The notes: generated by a model from the letters alone, not told the origin. A stretch of 64,000 nt of DNA from Lumbricus rubellus (GCA_945859605.1 OX243825.1:25369713-25433712), one strand, 5' to 3'. Shown: positions 40,391-53,580, counted from the first letter of the stretch. Made by a program: numbers and translations.

Positions 40391-41764
40391 TTAAATCTGT
40401 CAAATTTCCTAACAGTACTGTTATGGTATTATTTTTGAACTGTCATAGCAGCAGAATCTCTCATAATTTTCATTGCTGAAAGACATGGTTTAGGAATTCA
40501 ATAAATACCCCCTCCCCATTTTATCTAAATACCTCATAATCTTAGTGCTGATAGTCGTGGTTTGTGACTTCAGAAAGTGCCCCTCCTGTTGTTTAAATTT
40601 TTAAATCTCCACAAAGTAAAGGTAACATTTCAAGCTATTATCTCAATAAATTTCTCATTATTTCATTGCTGAAAGACCTGGTTTAAAGTTCAATAAAATA
40701 TGTCTAGACCACGCTGAAATTTTTGAATTTCCTCACTGCAAGGGTAGCATTTTAAGATGTTGTCTTAACAAAATTGCTCATCATTGATAAACAATGGAGA
40801 ACACTGCAGAAATTTATAATGATATATCTGAAATATTTATGAAATATTTGGGTTGGCCTACACTTAAGCATCTCCGAGGCTCCGTCGTCCAACCACAAAC
40901 AGGCCTGGCATTAGGGCAAGGCGAACGAGTCTGCAACCGCCGTGGGCCCTGCGCTTTTAGGTCCTCGCGCTACTCACCTTAATTTTGACTGTGATGATAT
41001 TGGCAGCTTTAATCGCTTGGCAGCATTAATTAATAGCCTACTAAGGTCATTTTGCCAAATGAAAGTGATTGGGTGTGTTGGAAAAGATTCCGAAAGAGCG
41101 AGTCTGCAAATAAATCGAGTCACAACTAGTGTACATGCAGGCTAGGTCTGGACTGAAAGTGAGACGGGTCTGTCAGGGTCTGCGATCCGGCATTGATTTT
41201 CGTCACCTGCTGGTGCCGGTTATCAGTCGAGAAGCAAGTGTAACAATTTTTGGTAAAACAACAAAAAAAACCAAGTCGTCAGATACGCTACAATAAATAG
41301 GGTAAAAATGGTATGATTTTGAAATTTTATGAGCAAATGACTAAAAAAAGTCGTCAGTTACCAAAAATGGGTGAAATTTGTACAATTTTGGGCGAATGAC
41401 CAAAAAAGATCGTCAGAAAATTTTCGGCTCAAAGGCTTCGGTTCGTCCGCCACAGTCAGCCCGGCAACTTTCCCAAACCACTTTCAGCCCTGGGCTATGC
41501 CTACCGGTAGAATTCGAGTTTTCTAGAATATTAAAGCATATGGCATATGCTTACAGGGCCTTATTGGCAGGAAATCAACTTCGCAAATGCTATGCTTGAG
41601 AACCCTTTTCAGAGAATCGCTTGCTGCATTGGGCCCCGCACACCCTAGGGCCGGGCGTGACTACAAACTTGTGGAACGTCCCCAAGGCATTTCCCCCAAG
41701 TCTCCCCATGTGTGCTGCTGCTAATTGAAACCCCACTTCGTATGTGATTGTATAGGACTAGCTG

Positions 41765-42350
41765 GGGGCTGGAATTCCGAACTGGCGGGATGAAAGGGGG
41801 CTGAGGTCCGGAGTCCGGACCGGTCTGTAGGAGTAAAGGGGCTGGAATTTCGAGCTGGCGGGAAAAAAGGGGCTGAGGTCCGGACCGGTCTGGAGGCTGG
41901 AAGGGGCTGAAAGTCAGAACTGGCGAGATGGAGGGGCTGAGGTTAGGACCGGTCTGGAGGATGGAAGGGGCTGAAAGTCCGAACTGGCGAAATGAAGTGG
42001 GCTGAGGTCCGGACCGGTCTGGAGGATGGAAGGGGCTGAAAGTCAGAACTGGCAAGATGGAGGGGCTGAGGTCCGGACCGGTCTGGAGGATGGAAGGGGC
42101 TGAAAGTCAGAACTGGCGAGATGGAGAGGCTGAGGTCCGGACCGGTCTGGAGGATGGAAGGGGCTGAAAGTCAGAACTGGCGAGATGAAGGGGCTGAGGT
42201 CCGGACCGGTCTGGAGGCTGGAAGGGGCTGAAAGTCAGAACTGGCGAGATGAAGAGGGTGATATCCGGACCGGTCTGGAGGAGTGAATGGGCTGAAAGTT
42301 TGAACTAGCGGGAGGAAGGTGTCTGAGGTCCGGATTGTTCTGAATCGGGG
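41765..42350. repeat. 63-bp minisatellite, about 9 copies
   Basis: Unit GCTGAGGTCCGGACCGGTC, TGGAGGATGGAAGGGGCTGA, AAGTCAGAACTGGCGAGATG. Copies vary in a few bases. Period divisible by 3, so an open minus-strand frame (41645-42055) is spurious. Confidence 0.88.
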
Positions 42351-42561
42351 CTGGAGGGGAAGGGCTGCATCAACCAGGACAATTTTGAATTTAGTCACAA
42401 TAACATAGTTGATTTCGGTGCCGTTTGTCGTTGTCTAGTTTCCTTATTGCGAAGTAAGCGTTATAGACATTTTCGGCTTTTTCGTTTGGGGGGGCTGAGC
42501 CACGTTTAGGGGGGGCTTAGCCCCCCCTAGCCCCCCCCCTGGCGCCGCCACTGGTCGTCAC

Positions 42562-43636
42562 CATAACATATATCATTCTGCTTACTTGCACGCAAAGGTC
42601 TTGCCAAACTTTAGCAGACAATGCATAACTGAATAGATGTTAGAGTGTTCCGTGCACTTTGCTACTCAAGGTGACACTCGTCACTGTCTTGTAGAGACGA
42701 CTTACAAGTGCGTTCCAGTATAATAATAATAATAAGCCTATCTATCGATTTCACATGACGATCGAAACCAACTTGCAGAGGTTAGCTGCTTAGCCGCCGC
42801 TGCTGCTGTAGTGGTGGTAGGCCTATCCATAGTAGGTTTGAGCGTTTACTAAAGTGAATTGCTGGATGAATATGCACGATGTACATGCACGATGTACATG
42901 TATAGCCTATATTAGCCTATGCAAATATGAAATACGCTGGGCGTGGATCATTGAATGCAGTTAGTCATGCTACATATGCTCGTCTTTTGTAAGCAGTCGT
43001 CCTGCTTTGGTGGGGCGCGGGGGGTTGGCTGGGTGGATTTAGCAGAGAGAGGGATGGAGGGAGGAGGGAGATGGGTTAGCCTGCAGCCTTCTATCTGAGC
43101 ACCGATTGGACGGCTGTGTTTGTTACCTGGGACGATTGTCAATCAATAGGTTCGTACAACCGTACAGACGTCGGCGGCGGCGGTCGTCTCTGCGCCGCAT
43201 ATCAACCGCCGCTGCTCTTTAGAATTGACCTACCTGTACAACGCACAATCAGTCGCCCAGCAGCCTATTGAAGGAGGAGGAGGAGAGGAGGAGGAGGAGG
43301 AAGGAGGTGTCCCATAGTCTATACGCTTCGTCGTCGTCGTCGTCGTTGTCGTCGTTGTATACCTATTTACACATAGTACATCCTACATCGATTCGACTTA
43401 GATGTAGAAAACACACACACACACACGGATCGTATATGCAGGAAAGAAGACGACATTGGATGTTACAACGATGACAATAATTAAACGAATAACTGTGGAT
43501 ATAATATTACAGTTACACACATCATGTGCATTATATTACATGTCGACTCGTCTTCTTCTTGACGATGTCTTCATCTAATTGCGTAGTTGCACGTTGATCA
43601 TCGTAGCCATCGTAGACCATAGGACGCATCGTAGCC
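42562..43636. other. No coding gene recognised; GC-richer flank of a putative promoter
   Basis: Includes GGCGGCGGCGGTCGTC at about 43170, a GGA-rich stretch (43271-43305) and a (GTC)n. No supported exon. Confidence 0.4.
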
Positions 43637-43646
43637 TATATATATA
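43637..43646 (+). promoter_or_regulatory. Candidate TATA box
   Basis: TATATATATA followed by GCGGCTGAATGCGGCC. It sits about 30 bp before a plausible exon that ends in a consensus donor. AT repeats are common in this window, so the call depends on that exon. Confidence 0.4.
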
Positions 43647-43667
43647 GCGGCTGAATGCGGCCAATTC

Positions 43668-43768
43668 AAGCTGGAATTTCCATTGTATTCACAATTTCGA
43701 TGAGACTGAATCTTCAAAGAGAAGATTCATAAATTGCAACAATTGCGAAGACTGATTGATCGCTACAG
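43668..43768 (+). other. Candidate non-coding first exon (possibly of the zinc-finger gene)
   Basis: Ends GATCGCTACAG before GTGAGTCG, a near-perfect splice donor. The stretch is free of repeats, unlike its surroundings. If spliced to the acceptor at 59596 it would give the zinc-finger mRNA a 15.8-kb first intron. This is inference; no transcript was seen. Confidence 0.4.
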
Positions 43769-44181
43769 GTGAGTCGAAATAATATAGTTGAACATGACCT
43801 TGGCATTCATCTACAGTCTAACTTCTCCTTCAAGCAATTATCCAATGTCTATTTAATTATTCAAATTAGGTCCATAGGCACAGTCATACGTGGCCTATAA
43901 TTAATGCCACCGAATTCAAGGTTTATTGAAGAATATAAAAAAATGACGTTGTCTAAATGCAAGAAATTATTTTAAAATATCAACGCGTGACAGTTGTATA
44001 CGCTATATATCTTAGGCGCAGAGCCAATAATAATTAGGCTAATTATAAGCTAAACTAAAGCTAGAATGCTAGTGTATGGCGTGGAGACGCATTTTTGCAT
44101 GATTCAAAGCTGCCTAGTTGAATGCCATTTCATAAGAAAATTGAAGCAGGCTGAAATCTACTCACAGGTCGAAAAGGATAT

Positions 44182-47100
44182 GACCGATTACTTCCAACTT
44201 GTTTATACAAAATTAAAATAGAAGCGATTACTTCCCACTTGTTTATACCAAATTAAAATAGAAGCGATTACTTCCCACTTGTTTATACCAAATTAAAATA
44301 GAAGCGATTACTTCCCACTTGTTTATACCAAATTAGAATAGAACCGATTACTTCCAACTTGTTTGTACCAAATTAGAATAGAAGCGATTACTTCCCACTT
44401 GTTTATACCAAATTAAAATAGAACCGATTACTTCCAACTTGTTTATACAAAATTAAAATAAAAGCGATTACTTTCCACTTGTTTATACAAAATTAAAATA
44501 GAAGCGATTACTTCCAACTTGTTTATACCAAATTAGAATAGAACCGATTACTTTCAACTTGTTTATCACAAATTAAAATAGAAGCGATTACTTCCCACTT
44601 GTTTATACCAAATTAGAATAGAACCGATTACTTTCAACTTGTTTATCACAAATTAAAATAGAAGCGATTACTTCCCACTTGTTTATACCAAATTAAAATA
44701 GAACCGATTACTTCCAACTTGTTTATACAAAATTAAAATAAAAGCGATTACTTTCCACTTGTTTAAACAAAATTAAAATACAACTGATTACTTCCAACTT
44801 GTTTGTACCAAATTAGAATAGAACCGATTACTTGCAACTTGTTTGTACCAAATTAAAATGGAACCGATTACTTCCCACTTGTTTATACCAAATTAAAATA
44901 GAACCGATTACTTCCAACTTGTTTATACAAAATTAAAATAGAAGCGATTACTTCTAACTTGTTTGTACCAAATTAAAATAGAAGCGATTACTTCCAACTT
45001 GTTTATACAAAATTAAAATAGAAGCGATTACTTCCAACTTGTTTATAAAAATTAGAATAGAACCGATTACTTCCAACTTGTTTATACAAAATTAAAATAC
45101 AACTGATTACTTCCAACTGGTTTATAAAAATTAGAATAGAACCGATTACTTTCAACTTGTTTGTACCAAATTAAAATAGAAGCGATTACTTCCAACTTGT
45201 TTATACAAAATTAAAATAGAAGCGATTACTTTCCACTTGTTTATACAAAATTAGAATAGAACCGATTATTTCCCACTTGTTTATACAAAATTAAAATAGA
45301 ACCCATTACTTTCCACTTGTTTATACCAAATTAGAATAGAACCGATTACTTTCAATTTGTTTGTTACAAATTAAAATAGAACCGATTACTTTCAACTTGT
45401 TTATTACAAATTAAAATAGAAGCGATTACTTCCAACTTGTTTATACAAAATTAAAATACAACTGATTACTTCCAACTTGTTTGTACCAAATTAAAATATA
45501 GGCGATTACTTCCAACTTGTTTATACAAAATTAAAATAGAAGCGATTACTTTCCACTTGTTTATACAAAATTAGAATAGAACCGATTATTTCCCACTTGT
45601 TTATACCAAATTAGAATAGAACCGATTACTTTCAACTTGTTTATTACAAATTAAAATAGAACCGATTACTTCCAACTTGTTTGTACCAAATTAAAATAGA
45701 AGCGATTACTTCCCACTTGTTTATACCAAATTAGAATAGAACCGATTACTTTCAACTTGTTTATTACAAATTAAAATAGAACCGATTACTTCCAACTTGT
45801 TTATACCAAATTAAAATACAACTGATTACTTCCAACTTGGTTGTACCAAATTAAAATAGAAGCGATTACTTCCAACTTGTTTATACCAAATTAAAATAGA
45901 AGCGATTACTTTCCACTTGTTTATACAAAATTAGAATAGAACCGATTACTTCCAACTTGTTTATACCAAATTAGAATAGAACCGATTACTTTCAACTTGT
46001 TTATGCAAAATTGAATTAGAAGTGATTACTTCCAACTTGTTTATACCAAATTAGAATAGAACCGATTACTTCCAACTTGTTTATACCTAATTAAAATAGA
46101 ACCGATTACTTCCAACTTGTTTATACCAAATTAAAATAGAACTGATTACTTCCAACTTGTTTGTACCAAATTAGAATAGAACCGATTACTTCCCACGTGT
46201 TTATACCAAATTAAAATAGAACTGATTACTTCCAACTTGTTTATACCAAATTAAAATACAACTGATTACTTCCAACTTGGTTGTACCAAATTAAAATAGA
46301 AGCGATTACTTCCAACTTGTTTATACCAAATTAAAATAGAAGCGATTACTTTCCACTTGTTTATACAAAATTAGAATAGAACCGATTACTTCCAACTTGT
46401 TTATACCAAATTAGAATAGAACCGATTACTTTCAACTTGTTTATGCAAAATTGAAATAGAAGTGATTACTTCCAACTTGTTTGTACCAAATTAGAATAGA
46501 ACCGATTACTTGCAACTTGTTTGTACCAAATTAAAATGGAACCGATTACTTCCCACTTGTTTATACCAAATTAAAATAGAACCGATTACTTCCAACTTGT
46601 TTATACAAAATTAAAATAAAAGCGATTACTTTCCACTTGTTTAAACAAAATTAAAATACAACTGATTACTTCCAACTTGTTTGTACCAAATTAGAATAGA
46701 ACCGATTACTTGCAACTTGTTTGTACCAAATTAAAATGGAACCGATTACTTCCCACTTGTTTATACCAAATTAAAATAGAACCGATGTCTTCCAACTTGT
46801 TTATACAAAATTAAAATAGAAGCGATTACTTCTAACTTGTTTGTACCAAATTAAAATAGAAGCGATTACTTCCAACTTGTTTATACAAAATTAAAATAGA
46901 AGCGATTACTTCCAACTTGTTTATAAAAATTAGAATAGAACCGATTACTTCCAACTTGTTTATACAAAATTAAAATACAACTGATTACTTCCAACTGGTT
47001 TTTAAAAATTAGAATAGAACCGATTACTTTCAACTTGTTTGTACCAAATTAAAATAGAAGCGATTACTTCCAACTTGTTTATACAAAATTAAAATAGAAG

Positions 47101-48383
47101 CGATTACTTTCCACTTGTTTATACAAAATTAGAATAGAACCGATTATTTCCCACTTGTTTATACAAAATTAAAATAGAACCCATTACTTTCCACTTGTTT
47201 ATACCAAATTAGAATAGAACCGATTACTTTCAATTTGTTTGTTACAAATTAAAATAGAACCGATTACTTTCAACTTGTTTATTACAAATTAAAATAGAAC
47301 CGATTACTTCCAACTTGTTTATACAAAATTAAAATACAACTGATTACTTCCAACTTGTTTGTACCAAATTAAAATAGAAGCGATTACTTCCAACTTGTTT
47401 ATACAAAATTAAAATAGAAGCGATTACTTTCCACTTGTTTATACAAAATTAGAATAGAACCGATTATTTCCCACTTGTTTATACCAAATTAGAATAGAAC
47501 CGATTACTTTCAACTTGTTTATTACAAATTAAAATAGAACCGATTACTTCCAACTTGTTTATACCAAATTAGAATAGAACCGATTACTTTCAACTTGTTT
47601 ATACCTAATTAAAATAGAACCGATTACTTCCAACTTGTTTATACCAAATTAAAATAGAACTGATTACTTCCAACTTGGTTGTACCAAATTAAAATAGAAG
47701 CGATTACTTCCAACTTGTTTATACCAAATTAAAATAGAAGCGATTACTTTCCACTTGTTTATACAAAATTAGAATAGAACCGATTACTTCCAACTTGTTT
47801 ATACCAAATTAGAATAGAACCGATTACTTTCAACTTGTTTATGCAAAATTGAAATAGAAGTGATTACTTCCAACTTGTTTATACCAAATTAGAATAGAAC
47901 CGATTACTTCCAACTTGTTTATACAAAATTAAAATAGAACTGATTACTTCCAACTTGTTTGTACCTAATTAAAATAGAACCGATTACTTCCAACTTGTTT
48001 ATACCAAATTAAAATAGAACTGATTACTTCCAACTTGTTTGTACCAAATTAGAATAGAACCGATTACTTCCCACGTGTTTATACCAAATTAGAATAGAAC
48101 CGATTACTTTCAACTTGTTTATTACAAATTAAAATAGAAGCGATTACTTCCCACGTGTTTATACCAAATTAGAATAGAACCGATTACTTCCAACTTGATT
48201 ATACCAAATTAGAATAGAACCGATTACTTCCAACTTGATTATACAAAATTAAAATAGAACCGATTACTTCCCACTTGTTTATACCAAATTAAAATAGAGC
48301 TGATTACTTCCAACTTGTTTATACAAAATTAAAATAGAAGCGATTACTTCCAACTTGTTTATACAAAATTAAAATAGAACCGA
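44182..48383. repeat. 40-bp satellite array, about 105 copies
   Basis: Unit AAGCGATTACTTCCAACTTG then TTTATACCAAATTAAAATAG, with recurrent variants (CC/GC, TCC/TTC, AAAAT/AGAAT) and a few 39-bp units. A run of variants at 44735-45650 recurs at an offset of 1,878 bp (46613-47530), and other blocks recur at shorter offsets. No open frames. Confidence 0.96.
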
Positions 48384-48414
48384 CCACGAAGCATTGCTTA
48401 AAATAGACCTGTCC

Positions 48415-48500
48415 AACTAAGGCTATCATGTGTAAATATGAATTGTCTTTTAGCCTGTAAAATTGGGAAAAAAACTTTAGGTTTCTTTGGCCCACCCTGT
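48415..48500. mobile_element. Right end of a CAGGGTGGGCC-family element
   Basis: CTATCATGTGTAAATATGAATTGTCTTTTAGCCTGTAAAATT and TTTGGCCCACCCTG before TA correspond to the right arm of the element at 3316. It directly abuts the satellite. Confidence 0.75.
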
Positions 48501-48535
48501 ATACCCGTCTCCACCATGCATGCATGGGGCCTACA

Positions 48536-48571
48536 TGTATGTACGCCAATAGTATTATTGGCGTACATAAA
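48536..48571. repeat. Short perfect palindrome
   Basis: TGTACGCCAATA and TATTGGCGTACA separated by four bases. Confidence 0.8.
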
Positions 48572-48762
48572 ATTCTGATGGGGAGAGAGACGGTGACGAT
48601 GCCCGAGGCATCTGCAATCTCGTTAGGCTGCAGGTAGGTCTGCGCTGTATGACCGGCGCAATGGTTGACCAACGAAATGGTTGTAGTGCTGACCTACACT
48701 ATAATATATACATCCGCCCGAATAGTCTTATATAATGGATGCCAATTGAAACACATGAAAAC

Positions 48763-48793
<31 letters not shown>

Positions 48794-49700
48794 ATTATAT
48801 ATAGTATATATATAATTATAATTATTATAGCATCAGGTTGAATATGGACCTAATGATTGTGATGATGCTGACATCAGCCTGACAATGAATGCGATGTCTG
48901 AACATAGTAGCTTATACCGCCGTCATGACTGGCTGATCCATGCAGACGACCACTTAAAAGAAAACGTTGGAAATGGAGACTGATTGGTCTGTATATGGTG
49001 TGTGACTTCTGTCCCCTGAGCCACAGTTTCTCTCGAATATCTCTGAAGCATTCTGTGTCTTCTATATTAGGCTATTATCAGCGATCCAAGATAACATAAT
49101 GATAATGTGTTGACGTGTTCCAATTTGTTTTCTCCAACTATAATTTTTTATGCTGCATGTTCCGCTTTTTGGAGCCATAGCTTTGTTTTTTTAAATCCAT
49201 ATTAATCATCAGTCTCCTTTTCTTTCCCACCACCTGCTTCAGACGGTTGGCTAAGTTCTGTTGTTCCACTTCTGAACCGGCCTATAGAGCACAATAATAA
49301 TTATGATTTATCATCAGCACAATCATGATTATCTCAGATTTGTTATTTGTCTGTCGCCTATTTGCACTCCACTTTCCCATCCATTCAACACCGCCCTCAT
49401 CACAACATGCATCAAGAAGTATAATAGGCCTAAAATATTATGTTCCTTACTGTAACTGAATCCTGTTTAACAATACTTGAAATCATTCCTTATAATTATT
49501 ATTTCCTATACACATCATTATTCACGAATGTCATCCGATGGCCAATGCAGTCTGCAGGATGGTCAGACTTTCGACTCCAACTGTATAGGCCTACGATGTT
49601 ACTGAAGCATTGAAGGGGCCCACCACGATTTTATTTTGTTTTGCAACTTGTTGTTATTTTGACTATGACTCTTATTATTTTTTTTATCATTTCGGCTAGT
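48572..49700. other. No gene recognised
   Basis: AT-rich palindromes at 48765-48830, otherwise unique-looking sequence without exon signals. Confidence 0.5.
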
Positions 49701-49710
49701 TAGCGCAGAG

Positions 49711-49770
49711 AGCGCCTCTGAGTAGGTATCTTGAAGGGGCGCTATATAAATTCTTATAATGAATGAATGA
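49711..49770 (+). mobile_element. SINE/LINE 3' tail with (GAAT)n
   Basis: AGCGCCTCTGAGTAGGTATC then TTGAAGGGGCGCTATATAAATT and (GAAT)n. Same stem-loop as at 2182, with G-T pairs in the stem. Confidence 0.75.
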
Positions 49771-50159
49771 ATGAATCATGAACAGATAGGACTATCATGG
49801 ACAGATAGGACTATCATGGAATATTACTTAATTATTATTATTATTATTTAATTGTTATTATATGGGATGAGCATGAAACATAGATCCACTGTTTGGTAAC
49901 TTTGAGGCAGATTTCGAAATGGATTCTTTGTTCATTAATTATAATGAAGAGAGAGAGAGAGAGGGGGAGAGGAGGGAGAGACAGAGAGACAGAGAGAAGA
50001 TTAATAATCTGCCACAGCTGCAGACGCAGACCCAGAATGCATTGCGGATCCAGAATGCATTGCGGCTTCTAATTAGATCTGATCCGTGTCGTTGCCTCTG
50101 ATCTGATCAGGTGAAATCTATTCAGTGTTGCTACGACCGATTGATTCACTAGCACACAG

Positions 50160-50385
50160 ACATAGATACATGCACACGTGCATGCATGCACACATGCATA
50201 CATGCACATGCACATGCACACATGCATACATGCACACATGCACACATGCATACATGCACACATGCACACATGCATATACATGCATACATGCACACATGCA
50301 TACATGCACACATGCATATACATGCATACATGCACACATGCATACATGCACACATGCATACATGCATATACATGTATGCATGTAT
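50160..50385 (+). repeat. (CATGCA/CACATG)n microsatellite
   Basis: Alternating purine-pyrimidine repeats of ACATGCACACATGCATAC type, potentially Z-DNA-forming. Followed by (GTC)n at about 50442-50468 and 50546-50560. Confidence 0.9.
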
Positions 50386-50597
50386 GATACAACCGCTGCG
50401 CTACTCTGCGTTCGTTTCTGTTCGTTGGCTGTGATGATGCATCGTCGTCGTCGTCGTCGTCGTCGTCATCATTGGCAATCGTCCAATCGTCTTCTTCTGC
50501 AGCTACAATGTACCTGCAGCAACCAATAATAATCAATACCTGCATCGTCGTCGTCGTCTACCTGGTCACACCTGAGTGGTGCTCATAATCATCGTCG

Positions 50598-50634
<37 letters not shown>

Positions 50635-50739
50635 CACGAGATGCATGCGGACTCAGCAGCAGCTGTTGACCGACAGACACATCTTGTTGCTGTTTAACGA
50701 CACTGCCGTTTCAAAGATGATTAGTGTCGCCCCCCACCT

Positions 50740-51230
50740 TTAACCAGGCTTGGGACTGGCACTGGCAGATTGCAACCAGTGCTGAGAGCTTCCATCGCTC
50801 AAAAACGCCTTAAATAACGATTGCAGCGAAAACCCGACTACTACTTCTGATATATAAGAGAAGCCTATGATACTTAGCAATAGCAGAAGCAGAGCTCTTG
50901 TAACCATTGAGTCAAAAAAGTGAGGAAGAGGATGAGCGAACAGGCTCAGGTATACGTTGGAAGTCCGTTCCAAAGAGCTGGTGCAGCATAGACTAATGAG
51001 TGGTTGCAGAATTTCAGAGAGGATGATACTGGAGGCCGAGAGAGAGAAGATGTGATGATGAGCGAGTAGACCTGGGCGGTTGGATGGTGATTAGTTGAGG
51101 ATGATTAGGAGGGCTGAGAGGTTTGAAGAGCGTTGTAGGTAAGAGATACAATTATTTTGTAATGGATGCGCTGAGGGTCTTTTAGCCAATGAAGAGACTT
51201 GAGAACAGAGGTTATGTGGTGATGTTTGGT
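50740..51230 (-). pseudogene. LINE reverse transcriptase C-terminus
   Basis: The minus strand encodes HHITSVLKSLHWLKDPQRIHY, KIIVSLTYNALQTSQP and, further on, SLKFCNHSLVYAAPALWNGLP. These blocks are typical of the thumb and C-terminus of CR1-type ORFs, in correct order but with stops and shifts between them. A different subfamily from 18400 and 39310. Confidence 0.8.
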
Positions 51231-52340
51231 AGTCTTAGTGATTGCAGTTGGCTCAGGCATGACCCATGTTGTATTCCAACCTGTATTTCAAGCTCAACCG
51301 TGCGTCTTGCATCTCGCTGAGGTGCGTGCCATGCATGCATGGCATTATTAGCGCATTCAAATCTGTCTGACTGAGTAAAAACTTTCTTGTAATGCATGCA
51401 TGATATGGTGGCATACAGCGACTGCTGCAATGGTAGGCTACGTCTTGCTGATGCTTGTCTTATATCTAGTTCTGCCGTTTCCAGAAACGACTTCCATGTT
51501 CTTCGTCCAATTTTCCCACCGGTTGCTGATCGTCTCTGACTCCATATATCAATTGAGACCACGCCCTTACAACTTTGTATTGCCAACCAAAGATAATAAC
51601 AGTCATTACTACATCTCACGTGTTTTACAGAAATTACCAAAAATAATTTCATGTCTACAATTTATATAGCCTACTACAGGCTAATGAGATCAGATAATAA
51701 TATGCCCTCATTAATTAGCATAGGGAGTCGTGTTGTGGAAACGGTATGTAGGCTACAAGGCAAATTTGTTTAGTATAGGCATACACTGCACTTTTTGAAC
51801 ACGGGTTGCCGCTCTGCACAGTTGCAGTTGGGACATAAGAGAGCATTTTAAAAAGTGGAACCATCCGAGATTTTCCCCAGAGTTAAAAATGGCGGCTTTT
51901 AAAAAGACAGTGGCGTTATGTAATTCAAGAAATTGATACAAATTGTGAAATCATATCATGTGACATGTCACGTGTTTGGTTGTTTGATACGTCGTCTACT
52001 CACTGACTCATCATATATGTTGCAAGCTTCAATCACATCACATAATATAAGCTTACAATCGTGTATAAGTATACGTCGTTTCCCGATCTCAAACTGTTCA
52101 GGTGCCTGTCGTAGCCTACGTGTTCCCGCGGGCACTGAATGTTCTGACCAGCTGCATAGCATCCCATGCCAGTAATTAATTATTCATGTATACATACACA
52201 CATATAATTATAAAGGTTGCATTAGAAATTCAGCCTTCGGTAGAACAGCGAAAGTGGCAGCAGGTAATGTGAGTAGCACAAACGTGAATTTGCCAGTAAT
52301 GCTAACTGATGCTTGACATCCTAATACCACATCTGCTGCA
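51231..52340. other. No gene recognised
   Basis: Unique-looking sequence, no domain in any frame, no terminal repeats. Confidence 0.5.
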
Positions 52341-52349
52341 CCTTTGCAT

Positions 52350-52508
52350 TCACCCTCCGTGGTCCACCCTCCTTGGATCCACCCTCCTTGGATCCACCCT
52401 CCGTGGTCCACCCTCCGTGGATCCACCCTCCTTGGATCCACCCTCCTTGGATCCACCCTCCTTGGATCCACCCTCCGTGGATCCACCCTCCGTGGATCCA
52501 CCCTCCGC
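52350..52508. repeat. 15-bp VNTR TCCACCCTCC(T/G)TGGA
   Basis: About ten copies, two point variants alternating. Open in all frames for arithmetical reasons. Confidence 0.88.
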
Positions 52509-52635
52509 ACCCTCTGTATATGCCATAGCAGAATGGTTGAAGAGATGGTTTTGCCTGAGGTCATGAGGTCATGAGGTCATGAGCTGGGAGAGGGGTCAAA
52601 TATGCGACCGCAGCGTCATGCGACGGGCCGACGAC

Positions 52636-52887
52636 ACGCGTACAATCGTACAATCGTACAACCGTACAATCGTACATTCATACATTCGTACAATCGTACA
52701 ATCGTACATGTACATGTATAATACCAGAATTAGAATTATGCACAGACTGGACCCGACTGCAGCTGATTGGTCCAGTACAGTTCGAGTAACTTATACAGAT
52801 ATATATATATACAGACATATTATACAGATATATATATATATATATATACAGACATATTATACAGATATATATACAGACATATTATAC

Positions 52888-52923
<36 letters not shown>

Positions 52924-53275
52924 TATACAGATATATATATATACAGACATATTATACAGATATATATATATATATATACATATTATACATATATTATATG
53001 GTCCACTCGTCGTCCACCACAATGCAACTTGTATAAATAAGCCGTAGAAGTGGAGATGCCAGCTCTCGCAGCCTCATGCAGAACAGGTCCTATGCATGTG
53101 TGTATGCATGTGTGTATGCATGTGTGTGTGTATGCATGTGTGTGCATGTGTGCATGCGTGTGTATGCATGTATGCATGTGTATGCGGATGCATGTGTGTA
53201 TGCATGCGTGTATGCATGTGTATGCATGTGTATGCGTATGCATGTGTGTATGCATGTGTATGTGCGTGCTACATT
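52636..53275. repeat. Cluster of microsatellites
   Basis: GTACAATC repeats (52636-52706), a (TA)n block interrupted by TTATACAGATATA and CAGACATA units (52795-52995), and (GTGTATGCAT)n (53090-53270). Confidence 0.88.
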
Positions 53276-53580
53276 TCATGTCCATGTCGCGCCTTTTCAT
53301 GAGACAGATACAAGAGGTGCTCCCTATACATTATAATTATACGCTATCTCAACAACAATAATCACTTTGAACAAAAGCTCATCTAAATACTCAGTGTTGA
53401 GAACCTGCAGATAGAACTTGGTATTAAGTCACAATGACTCCAGCATACATGTAGGTAGATTCCCATGCAGCCAGAGTCTATAGTCTATACTGATGACACA
53501 CGTATACGTGCAATCGTGCATTGCATGTGCATTCATGATTTTACATATATGCATGCGTCGTCGTCGTCGTCGTCGGTGCC

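Larger units (their letters stand above)
38723..42553. mobile_element. 3.83-kb hAT-type element, non-autonomous
   Basis: Starts CAGTGGCGGCGCCAGG and ends CCTGGCGCCGCCACTG. The perfect 8-bp duplication GTCGTCAC lies on each side (38715-38722 and 42554-42561), diagnostic of hAT insertion. [15 protein letters not shown] subterminal motifs occur at both ends. No transposase (no hATC or BED domain) can be read. It holds a LINE 3' end (39310), a TTAA element (39785) and a 63-bp minisatellite (41765), so it was invaded after, or grew around, captured DNA. Confidence 0.88.

Noticed and set aside
41645..42055. 136-codon Pro/Ser-rich minus frame
   Set aside because: Produced by the 63-bp minisatellite, whose length is a multiple of three.
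44182..48383. Regular 40-bp repeats resembling a CRISPR array
   Set aside because: No unique spacers between units, array in an animal genome, no cas genes; it is a satellite.
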